From: Gerris lacustris
Taxonomy: Eukaryota; Arthropoda; Insecta; Hemiptera; Gerridae
DNA: 64,000 nt
Reading direction: 5' to 3'
Assembly: GCA_951217055.1 (NCBI GenBank)
Contig: OX578284.1
Coordinates: 47,481,177-47,545,176 of the forward strand
Part shown: piece by piece, positions 12,701 through 21,200 of the stretch
How the letters are laid out: every line of letters begins with the position of its first letter
Position numbering within the stretch: position 1 is the first letter of the stretch
Position numbers and translations under genes: made by a program
The notes under the pieces: generated by a model
Seen by the model: the letters and a program-made list of their open reading frames with translations, nothing else
Databases searched by the model: none
Told to the model about the DNA's origin: nothing

Positions 12701-14609
12701 GTAAGTTCTAAGATTAATGAATTTTTTATTTCCCTAACAAAAATCATACCTTTTGGCTGAAACAGAGTTTTTTCTTGAATTATACCAATTCAGCCTGCTC
12801 AAAAACAAAATTCAAGGGAAGCTGTGAGCTTCCTGTTCAAATGTTTTTGAACTCACTGAATGCTTCATTTTTTGTTCTTTTTTTAAAACCCTTTTGTTGT
12901 GTGTTATATTTAATCAAAAAGAAACGTTTGTTACCCTTTTGTAAGTGGGTGTGTAATTGGCACTTTGTTAAACTAACTGAAATGCTAGCCCCTGAGGTTT
13001 GAGCCTATTTGTATTTTTTCCCAATCATGTAGTGCTATGCAACTAATACAATTTTAAGTTACATTTTCCTACATTTCATCAAATATAAAAAGCTCATTAT
13101 GTTCCACAAATTTCAACTTTTTTTCTTAAAAAAATTAATAGTCCAGGAGATGACTTAATAACATTAAGCTAGAATTTTCTGTATGTTTATTTTTTGGTGC
13201 CTTCTAAGAATTTCAATATAAAGGTTCAAATATAATTCCAAATCAAAGTAGGCACTTATCAAGTAACAAAAAAAATATAAGTGACCACTTTGATTAGGAG
13301 AAATATTTGACCATCTTACCTTTCAAGAGACAAACTAAGATCAACTTAATTTTTGGTCTGCTAACTAATTTTGTACTCAGTATTATCAAAACCACATTGT
13401 CCACCAATGTGGGAGGGACGTAGCTGCTTTCCACCAGTTTTTTTTGTAGGCAAGCTATGTCCTGTGTACGAAGTTTGCCAATCACATATTCTCAGTGAAC
13501 ACCAACAGATTAACTCATTAACAAAATTCTAGCTTGGTGTTAGTAAATCACTTTTATGCTCACTATAGGTGGGATTCCTATGCTGCGTCTGACACACGCG
13601 TCAGACGTAGCATAGGAATCCCACCTTATCTCCGGGACTATGAGCAGAGTCACCATAAAATATTCTGACTTTTCAGTCTAGTTCATGATTTCATTACCAT
13701 TAGTGGTGACGTTTGTCTTCCTGCTTCTTTTTCCGATACTGATATTGAGTGGCTGCTTGCTTTGAAAAACAATTACATTTTTAAAGCTTTGTTGCAGAGT
13801 GACAATTTAATTATTATTTTATTTTATTATTATTATTATTTTTTATTTTTATTTTTTTTTTGTAAGTGATTCCTAAATGAAAGGATAAGCTGTAAATAAA
13901 TGATATTTTATGGTAAAAATTAGATACTACAATGATACCCATTTTATAGTGTAGTATTAATTTATCTAGTATTAATTAGATACTACGTATACATATAGAG
14001 GTATTCAGATTCTAGGGGATATAATGTTAAAATACTGCTAATGTTATGTCAGAGAATGTAGATGCGGCACAATTAAATAATAAGTTTCCTGAGGTTCTTG
14101 CCAAAAAGTACAGGACAATTTTAGGGTAATTTTAGGTTTGTAATTTTTTAGGACAATTTTAGGCTTTTATTCATATAATAGAGTTTGCAGAGCTTAAAGC
14201 AGTTAAGAAACCTTCACTATGTTAATTGGTTGAAGAAAAACTAGCAAGGTTGGTTCTAGAAGGTGTACTAGAATCGGGAGATTCAAGCCAATAGAATGGG
14301 CATCACCCCTAGTGGTCACTCTGATTTCTCATTCATCACTCATTTTTATGACTAATATTACCAAGATGAATATATTCTTATGAAGAATTCATTCACTGAA
14401 TGAATACTCAGTTTATTAAACTATGATTAATTTGTAAAGTAATCTCACATATTATGTGGAAGTGTAACATAAAATAATATTCTTTTTAACCAATTTACTT
14501 ATAATTTTGTTTGATTGTTTTATTTTTAGCTAAACAACCTGCACCTGCACCCCCAACACATATTCAATTGTCGAATAAAATGTGGGCAAACGATTCGTCA
14601 ACATGCTAG
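3601..14609 (+). CDS. Vrp1: Verprolin / WASP-interacting protein (WIP family), 3' part, six exons
   Basis: Verprolin/WIP proteins bind actin and hold WASP, steering Arp2/3-driven actin assembly at the cell cortex. Exons 3601-3722, 7115-7216, 8811-9030, 10216-10668, 11441-11536 and 14530-14609 all have GT..AG borders and join in one frame: 1,073 nt, 356 residues and a TAG stop. Residues 1-74 are Ser/Asn-rich then Pro-rich. Residues 75-148 are Ser-rich, ending in an APKPPAPAPP-type stretch. Residues 148-299 are dominated by PPPPP runs typical of profilin/SH3 ligands. Residues 299-331 hold the WASP-binding motif (EARFIFRP, then DFPPPPAF and KVYNSK), which corresponds to ESRFYFHP..DLPPPEPY in human WIP. 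The N-terminal WH2 actin-binding domain is not in the window and must lie upstream. The last residues are DSSTC. Family assignment is firm; the symbol is by analogy with Drosophila. Confidence 0.9.
3863..4437. mobile_element. MITE-like element with GTTTCCATGAT inverted ends
   Basis: It lies in the first visible verprolin intron. The left end (gtttccatgatgtttaaata) and the right end (tattaaataccaaatcatggaaac) are inverted copies of one another. Inner blocks built on 'ggattgaatac' and 'gtattgaatacgg' also recur. There is no convincing coding frame. The target duplication is unclear, so exact ends are approximate. Confidence 0.5.
4500..6030. other. AT-rich intron sequence, nothing recognised
   Basis: Part of the 3,392-nt verprolin intron 3723-7114. 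Only low-complexity A/T runs are visible, including an A tract near 5140. No exon, RNA gene or clear repeat could be supported. Confidence 0.5.
6046..6310. repeat. Diverged direct repeat in verprolin intron
   Basis: A block of about 75 bp starting near 6046 (gttcctagagtaaaactc, then an atatatatttcatcctaatc run) recurs near 6221 (gttcccagagtaaaaact, then atatatatttaatcctaacc). Both continue into similar gaatatta..gaa..aata..acatt text. The function is unknown; it is probably a fragment of a repeat family. Confidence 0.5.
7115..7216 (+). CDS. Vrp1: Verprolin exon b
   Basis: The exon has 102 nt, phase 0 at both ends, acceptor tgtgttcag and donor gttagt. It encodes GHNRMEIGKRTVDPKNRG, followed by PPPQPPPQ and ending KPVLPT. 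This is the start of the proline-rich part of the protein. As a multiple of three it could be skipped without frame loss. Confidence 0.85.
7991..8425. repeat. Three-unit tandem repeat of about 141-146 bp in verprolin intron
   Basis: Units begin with 'cagaaagtg' at 7991, 8137 and 8278. Each carries 'ggaaagcaacat', 'agttcttcagt', 'ggcagaatggctatgccaaa', 'agataatg' and 'ctgtgtgaagtggt'-like blocks; the third is the most diverged and ends near 8425. In the first two, 'cctcttctctctgcag' leads into 'aaagtgagtac', which looks like a splice acceptor next to a donor. No open frame crosses the units, so it is not treated as coding. Confidence 0.85.
8811..9030 (+). CDS. Vrp1: Verprolin exon c
   Basis: The exon has 220 nt, acceptor tttatttcag and donor gtaaac. 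It opens in phase 0 and leaves one base (G) for the next codon. It encodes SVSDNRLSVGSHSRSGST, then KVKPLLAPKPPAPAPPGPG and a basic RHRPSRAHSMRAP stretch. The Ser-rich start and short Pro runs fit the disordered middle of WIP proteins. Confidence 0.88.
9360..9628. mobile_element. MITE with AAGGCCCTACACAC inverted ends and TAA target duplication
   Basis: The 269-bp element starts AAGGCCCTACACACAAACC and ends in the imperfect inverse (GGTCGTGTATAGGGCCTT). TAA flanks it at 9357-9359 and 9629-9631. A three-base TWA duplication with GGCC..ACAC ends is typical of PIF/Harbinger-type elements. The interior has no coding frame. It sits in the verprolin intron before the proline-rich exon. Confidence 0.8.
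9793..10066. mobile_element. TTAA-flanked MITE with CCCATTCAATG inverted ends (piggyBac-like)
   Basis: The ends read TTAA-CCCATTCAATG at 9793-9807 and CATTGAATGGG-TTAA at 10052-10066, a perfect 11-bp inverted repeat plus TTAA on both sides. TTAA duplication with a C-rich terminus is the piggyBac hallmark. The interior is non-coding, GC-richer than its surroundings, and contains several GGATCC-centred repeats ('ggtggatcca' twice, 'gtggatccaaact'). Confidence 0.8.
10216..10668 (+). CDS. Vrp1: Verprolin proline-rich exon d
   Basis: The 453-nt exon has acceptor ttgtgtcag and donor gtgaga; its first two bases complete the Gly codon begun in the previous exon. It reads GPWFSSSGELGTARSSFLHQ, then SAENLRSKRPTERPPPPP, followed by about 100 residues with repeated PPPPP, PPPLP and PPPPTS motifs, the docking sites for profilin and SH3 domains in this family. 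It ends RHSQLS plus one base. The antisense open frame over the same stretch is only a mirror of the Pro codons. Confidence 0.92.
10716..11395. mobile_element. Large MITE-like element with GTGTC/GACAC-rich inverted ends
   Basis: The left end (aggccggtatacacgggg, then acacctagagcgagac) faces an inverted, shifted version on the right (tctaggcggtgtctccact near 11365-11382). The left end follows a TAA, as in the 9360 and 31059 elements; the right terminus is worn and no duplication is clear. A 71-codon open frame inside (11153-11368) has no recognised domain and is not called a gene. Boundaries are approximate on the right. Confidence 0.55.
11441..11536 (+). CDS. Vrp1: Verprolin exon e, WASP-binding motif
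   Basis: The 96-nt exon has acceptor tttgtttcag and donor gtatgt. It encodes VDFEARFIFRPAKDF, then PPPPAF and SVAKVYNSKT. The order acidic-R-F-x-F-x-P, D-x-PPP-x-x-F, K-x-Y-x-S-K matches the WASP EVH1-binding epitope at the C-terminus of human WIP. It is the single most diagnostic exon of the gene. Confidence 0.93.
12105..12300. repeat. Dispersed repeat, copy 1 (…gaccTAGAACTTCAT end)
   Basis: The end of this block (tcaccactggaagacctaga, then acttcat) and its internal 'gaagatgct' match a shorter copy at about 37545-37660 in a hemolectin intron. The beginning 'gaagttctag' is the inverse of the end 'ctagaacttc', so the unit is probably a TIR element. It is non-coding. Confidence 0.55.
13139..13640. 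mobile_element. Foldback element with TA-GTCCAGGAGAT ends, copy A (carries a nested insertion)
   Basis: The ends are TA-GTCCAGGAGAT at 13139 and ATCTCCGGGAC-TA at 13640, with long inner inverted blocks ('aagctagaattt', 'aagctatgtcct'). The same family at 37725-38145 has arms of about 150 bp. TA flanks suggest a Tc1/mariner-like duplication. The right arm is split by the 60-bp palindrome at 13567-13626. It lies in the last verprolin intron. Confidence 0.75.
13567..13626. mobile_element. 60-bp near-perfect palindrome inserted in a foldback element
   Basis: Arms of 27 bp (aggtgggattcctatgctgc, then gtctgac) face each other around a short 'acacgc' centre with one mismatch. The palindrome is flanked by TAT on both sides. 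Removing it and one TAT restores 'cactatctcc', the sequence present uninterrupted at the equivalent place of the sister element (38130-38138). It is therefore a recent short mobile insertion with a 3-bp (or TA-centred) duplication. Confidence 0.85.
14530..14609 (+). CDS. Vrp1: Verprolin last exon and stop
   Basis: The exon follows acceptor tttatttttag. The carried G plus 'ct' makes Ala, then the frame reads KQPAPAPPTHIQLSNKMWAN, DSSTC and TAG at 14607-14609. The short tail after the WASP-binding motif is of normal size for the family. Confidence 0.88.
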
Positions 14610-14880
14610 CAGTCGGTAATTCCTGAGAAGCAGTTGATAGTTAAACTGGTCTCAACGACCCAACATTTGCCTTCAGCCGATCCCGGTCTAGTCATGCCGC
14701 TAGCGACCAGACCGTCCCGTCGCTACCGACATGCTATTTGTGATCACTGGCGTGCCTTCCCACCCATTACGAGGTTTCTCGTAGAGTCGTTTAATCGTTG
14801 TTTAAGACGGTTTTCGCTCACCAATCGAACAAATCATTAATATATATAAATAAATAACAAGAATTAATTTTTACTTTACA
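14610..14880 (+). other. Vrp1: Verprolin 3' UTR (proximal part)
   Basis: The 230 bases after the stop are much less AT-rich than their surroundings and free of simple repeats, then the sequence falls back to A/T-rich text. The first AATAAA is at 14849-14854, so a short 3' UTR ending near 14875 is plausible. Many later AATAAA hexamers also exist, so longer forms cannot be excluded. A 68-codon open frame here (14634-14840) has no recognisable domain and starts inside the UTR. Confidence 0.55.
14849..14854 (+). terminator. Vrp1: Candidate poly(A) signal of verprolin
   Basis: AATAAA about 240 nt after the stop codon. It is the first canonical hexamer downstream of the coding end. Confidence 0.45.
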
Positions 14881-17805
14881 TCTTCCAAATCATTATAAGT
14901 ATTCCATTATTAAAATAATTATAACTCCCCAGAAATAAAATATTTGTAATGAATAATAATAATAAATAAACAAACACCGACTTAATGCAATAATTTAACC
15001 AAGTCATACTTTTTTTTTATAATATTGTTAATTTTTATTTCTACATTTTTAAGCTATGTTAAAGAAATTGCATTATTTATTTACTAAAAAAGAAATAAAT
15101 ATCTATTGTAAACTTTAAAAAAATACATCTCCAAAATAAAGTCAAGTTAACCTTTTTTTAAAAAAATAAATAATTTGATTCATAAAATACACTATTAAGA
15201 ATTCATAGCCTAAAAAATCTTAAAGTTATATTTAAATCCCACCGATATTTCAAATTTAATTGTACATTACCTTTTTGCAGATTCCTTTTAAATTTAAAGT
15301 TTATAAATAAATATTTGATAAAATTATTTCTCAATTTAGTGCACTTGTTATTTCTCTGTACTTATTATTTATTTTTATTTTTATTTTTTTGGAATTAAGA
15401 GAAGCAAATATATATTTAAAGAAACACAAATAAATTCACCGTAACATTATTATTTTGGTTTTTATTTTAATTTTTAAGTAAAAAATTGTTTTTTATTTTT
15501 TAATATTTTCAAATCTTAAAGGTTTTAGTAACCCCACTTCTTTAACCCTTCTAAAGCCCTTTCAACTGCCTCTTTAAGCCCCTTAAACTTATATCTTTAA
15601 GCCTTATGGGTAATTGATAATATATGGCCTTGGCAAAGAGTAATCTTTTACTGATTTTAAAGTCAGAGATAAATTGATCAGTTATTTTCAAAATTCATTA
15701 ATTTGGTTATCATTCTATTCACTCTTGATGACACCTACTCCCTTATTCATTATTAAGTACCTTCATTTGATCAAGTTCAGGATATACCATGTTCAGATCA
15801 CATAACTTTATCAACTGGGCTGAAGTGGTCAATAAATTTTAATTTAGAAAGGGCTTAATTATTAAAACATTTTTATTTTATCTTGAACTTTAGATGACAA
15901 TAATGTAATTTATCAGTTAGTACTTTTATAATTCATTAGTAATAAATTATTTTTTAAAAATATCAAAAGATTTAGTAATTATACATTTTAAATAAATAAT
16001 TATTCACTGCTTACTTTTATTTTATTGATTTATAAAAAGCAAATGTGTTTATAGTCAAAATCACTATTAATATTTTTTTTTTAATTTTCTACAATTTCTG
16101 ATTTACCTATAAAACGTAAAGTTTATTTTACTATTAAGTGTTAGAAGATTAACTTTATTTAATCATGTCATTACATATTTAAAAGCTCTGTTATTATCAT
16201 AATTTTATTTCTTTGTTATTAGCAATAAAAAAAATTAATTAATTAAAATAAAGTAGAATTTAAAATACTTACACACAATAGCTGTGACAAAATAAAATAT
16301 ACAATATTGGGAACATATTTAACGACACGTTTTTATTCAGCACCATTTTTTAAAATAAAATTCAATAGTTATTACTTTTAGTCTGATAAATTAATAAAAA
16401 TATAAATTAAAATTATTAGTTATGATTGAGACTGCACTTTTGCTAGCTCACATGCAGATGTTCAGTCCTGGGACCCTGGTCATTTAAAACATTTGTCCCT
16501 TATGTAATATTGTCTCTCCTGGGGTTTTAGTCCTTTAGTTTTGCTCACCAAGGTTTTTTCTAAACATGAACATTTTAATTGTAATATAATTATTTTGATA
16601 CAGTTTATATAAATGGCCTTTTTGTGTGTTTCATCCCACTATCCAAAAATTTATTCAATTAGTATAATGTATTCTCTTTTTTTACTATATCTCTAGAATA
16701 CTAATAGTCCAGCAGAGTTTAACAAGAAAAACATTGGGGTGTGATATTTGATTTCTCTAAAACTGTTATGGCAAGAGCATTTTAATAGGCAGCATTTTAA
16801 TGTGTAGATTTTTCTTTAAGAAAAAAAAAATAAAATCAATTTACATTTTACAGACTGTTTAGTCCCCTTTAAAGCAGTTTGAATGTAAATAAAAATGTTA
16901 TTTTCTTATCAAATTTGAATTACTTTAAGCTTTTTTTATCTCGAGAATCAAAAAAGCGGAGGATGATAAAATATAATAAAAAATTAGTGTCAGCTTTACG
17001 ACGAACATTTTAGAAAAGGTTTTACTTGTACCCTAATTTTTTTCTTTGAAAATCTTAATCTCTTGGACTCTAAAGCTACAAAGAATTGCTAATTTTTCAT
17101 TATAGACATTCTTTAAAATATTTTTTAAAAAATACATAAATAAAATAGTAGTATGATATTTTAGCACCAATCCATGCTATTTAATTTAATGTTCTTTTCT
17201 ACATTTAAGTAAAGCGAAAAACTTTTATAATGTAAAAATTCTCGTATCTAGTTATTTATGGTGGAAATCTTAATTTTTTTAAAAATAAATATTTTGCTAT
17301 TAATTTGGATATTTATATCAATTCCGGCAGGAAAAATTATTCATCTGTTGTTGGTGGTTAGAGCACTGTGCCAAAAATGTAAAAATCTATGTTTCTATTC
17401 CTTGCAACAGGACAATTTTTATCTGTATTTCTCCCTTTTTCAATTTTAATTAGAATATTGATGATTTAAAGATTGCAACTTACAAGTATTTATCTTAAAA
17501 AATAGTGTTTTTTCTGTGTAGTAATTCTTCCACATCCTCAGTTTTGTGCAGTGCCTTAAAATATATCTAATAATATAAAATCAAACTTTAAACGTGATAA
17601 AACTAGTGAAGGGAATTAGTAGAAGTTTTTTGTTTTTTTAATTTCTAGTGAGCCTGTATGGTTTGTAACAAGTATTATTGAATAAGGCAAAAGATTATTG
17701 AAGCAATCGATGTGCCTTAAGTAAGATATAGATGTTACTGATAAAAAATTAGGCCAAAAATGTTTGACTTGTAACTAATATAATAATTCATATTTTACGA
17801 TTTTG

Positions 17806-18012
17806 GTAGTATTCATACTACGGAACGATTAAATTTTAATTTAAATCAAATTATAATTATTATTAACTACGGGAAAAACAGAGAAAAATACACTCCAGCT
17901 CCGGGATTTGAACCACGGGCCTCTATATAGAGGCCCGTGGTTCAAATCCCGGGGCTGGAGTGTATTTTTCTCTGTTGTTTCCCGTAGTTAATAATAATTA
18001 TAATTTGATTCT
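17806..18012. mobile_element. Foldback element with tRNA B-box in each arm, copy 2
   Basis: Near-perfect arms of about 80 bp meet at 'ctctatatagag' (about 17924). Reading outward, each arm has 'gcccgtggttcaaatccc' (or its inverse), a 'gctggagtgtatttttctct' block, 'cccgtagttaataataatta' and 'taatttgatt'. GGTTCAAATCC fits the tRNA B-box/T-arm consensus. The left side has an extra outer block (tagtattcatactacgg) missing on the right. Confidence 0.85.
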
Positions 18013-21000
18013 AATTTAATAAGTAGAAAAGAAAATGAAGGATCTAGGAATGTGGCTAATATTTCCAATAGAATGTCATTTTGAGAGAGTAGTATAAGGT
18101 AAATGAGTATCTATTCAGTAAAAGGTAAATGGGTAACTATTCAGTAGATGGTCTAGTAAACCATTTAAATGGTTGACTCCGTGTCACTTATCAGTTTAAA
18201 AGTAGTAAAGAGACACCTGGTTTGGCTCTAGCCTTTCCATAGATTCACCATAGATTAGGTAAATGATTCATAGTTAATTTAACAAGGAGAAAAACAGAAA
18301 GCTTTCATGTAGATATGTGTCAAATGCAAAATGAGGACAAAAGATAAACAATAAGGCCTTTTTACTAGTTTTAAAAGTTATTTGCCTAGATTATAATGCA
18401 ATATTTTTATATATTTGTATATTATACAATATCATAGTTATGGGGCCTTAAGGTTTGTGCTATTTGCAATTGAAGTTGTTGGCTATGAGTTTATAAATGT
18501 AACTGTGGATATGGATTAATCACTTATTTCTAATAAGCAATTCTTTATAGCTTTTAGTATTTTTGCCTAACTTCAAAAAATGAACACGTAAAAATAATAT
18601 TTTTTTACTACCTTTAACTTTTTTTTAATGTACATTACCTGTAATAATATTATATCTAATATTTTTAATTACGATTAAATCAAAATGGGGAATAAATAGA
18701 TAAAAATAAATATGACACAAATTCTAAAATAATATCCAAATTTTCGATTACAGAGTAAATTTTTCATTTGAAAAACCATTTTTTGAACATTTAATATGCA
18801 ACACACATTACTTAAAAAACAAAATGAAACAGGTTTTATCTAAATTAATTTGTTACTATTATTGTTATTTTAATTAGGTATTAAGATGAAAGACTTGAAG
18901 GTAATGTATTGGTAAAGAAGGTTTTGTATTTGACAGTCCTTTAGTACAATTATTGAGCTGGATTTAAAAAAAAAAAAAAAAAACATGTATTTTCTCTGCT
19001 TACATTTTTTAAAATACATTTTTCCAACGAAATGATTCCTTTTAATGATTTTAAATAGGGTTTTTTGTGTGTATTATTATTACTTATATATTTATAATTA
19101 TTTTAAGAAAAAAAGGAGTTGTCCATATGTGTGATATTTCTTGTGAAAACTTACGGTGTATTATATTGCCACGTTAATATTGCAACAAGAAAACTTAATT
19201 TTTTAGTTTTTTAAGTCAATTTATTGACTATTTTTTTTTAATAAGGAGTTAATATTAAACTTATTAACTATTATTGACTGTGATTGAAATAGAATTTGAG
19301 TATATCTATCCTCGAATTCTCTATCGCTATCCTCAAAACTTCTAGCTGACCTCAAACTATTTTCGCAATCCTTGAATATAATATTTATGAGGGGAGTTAC
19401 CCACTTGTCATGGAGTGCAGAGATATAATATTTACAACTTGCCACACTTTTCCTTAAAAAACAAAAAAATGAGTTTCTAGTTGTAGATTACGATGACAAT
19501 ATGTACTTTTAGATAAGGTCTCATGTAAAAAAAATTAGGGATTTTTTCTTCATACATGATAATGCATCACTGTTGATTATTTATCAATTTGACTGTTTTC
19601 GGCCTAAATATCCCTAAATTTTCTAACTAATCAAATCTTCCTCTATCCATTTTTAATAACTTCAATAATTTTTCCACATGACTTTTCTACTGCTGGAGCA
19701 TTTTATTCCAAACACTTAATTTTGAAACAGGAAATAGTTATATTTTATGGACTTCTAAATGATTCTGTGCTCAATATATTTTTGAGAGGCCATATCGTAT
19801 GTGCAATTTTGGTTTGTTTTCTTGTTTTATTTTATTATTTTTTTAATAGTATAATTGTGTAATTGAAAAGGGTTTTGAAAAAAATTGTATATCTTTAGGG
19901 AAAAATATTATTGAAATTTAGAGAAAAAGAGGATTTTTTGGTGGAATTTTAGTTGTTAATTTTTGTAATCAATTTTTCTTTTTTTTTAAATATATAATTT
20001 AGTATGAGGTTGAATTTTATATTTTAAATAAAATAATGTTTTTTTTTAGTTTGCTGATTTATTTAATATGTGCGATTGATGCTAAAGAAATAAATGATTT
20101 TTGGTTGCAAATGAAATTCCCAATTTGTGCTATGTTTGGAAGACACTTTATGGAAATAATGTAGTGGAGCGGAAATTGCTTCTATTTGTGATAAAAATTG
20201 ATTTATTTTGTAAGTTCAAATCCTAGAGATTTGAGACCTGTTTCACTCTGATGAAGTTTATGAGGAGATAAAGTAGATGAGTAAACACAAAAACAAGTCT
20301 AATTTTAAAGAAGGGAAGAAATATTAATCATAAATCTAGCTGAAACACAATAGTAAAACTTAACTTAATTCTAAAAATAATTAGAAGTGAAACTAAATTC
20401 AGCCTCGTACTCCTTTAAAAATATAATACCTAGAAGAAAAGAAGAAGGAGAAAAAAAAAAATAGAAATTCAATTAACCCATAAAATATTAATATTTTTCA
20501 GCACTGTTATAATAAATTAGTATAATTTTGCGCACAGATATATATATATATTTTTTTTTTTTTTTTGTTAATCATATTACTTTATATTCAGTAATTTTAT
20601 GTTGTCCGATTTCATTTATTTTATTCTTTACTTCTTTGTAAAAGATTTTTTTAAAATAATGTATTTTTATATCATAAAAAGAACCGATGTTTGGGAATAA
20701 AAAAATGCGGGTTAATTCTGCCGTATTCAGTGATTGTTTCTGTATTTTTGCTTCCACATTTTCAAGAAGTATTAAAATGATTATATCTGTACTTTATAAG
20801 TAAATTATTGTGTCACATTTAGCAATTACAGGGCAGCTATTTTATACTTGCTAAAAATGCGAAATTGAGCAGCCTTTCTACAAAATGTTCAAAAATTTTA
20901 CATTGATTAACTCTTTATTTACTTACAAAGGAGTTAAAATACTTTACTGTTGTTATCTGCCAGTGTAATGCAGTATATAACACAAAAAGTCATTAAAAAA

Positions 21001-21034
21001 TAGAACTTGCAACAATTTACCTTCAGTTTTAAGT

Positions 21035-21200
21035 TTTTGATAGTTTTCATACTACGGAAAGTTTAAATTTTAATTTAAATCAAATTATAATTATTATTTA
21101 CTACGGGAAACAGACAGTGAAAAATACACTCCCGCACCGGGAGTGTATTTTTCACTGTTTGTTTCCCGTAGTAAATAATAATTATAATTTGATTTAAAAT
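21035..21200. mobile_element. Foldback element, copy 3
   Basis: This copy has the same arms as the other two (caaattataattattattta, actacgggaaacagacagtg), but the centre is shorter and lacks the B-box part: the arms meet at 'ctcccgcaccgggag'. The outer left block (gttttcatactacggaaagt) is again one-sided. Confidence 0.8.
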
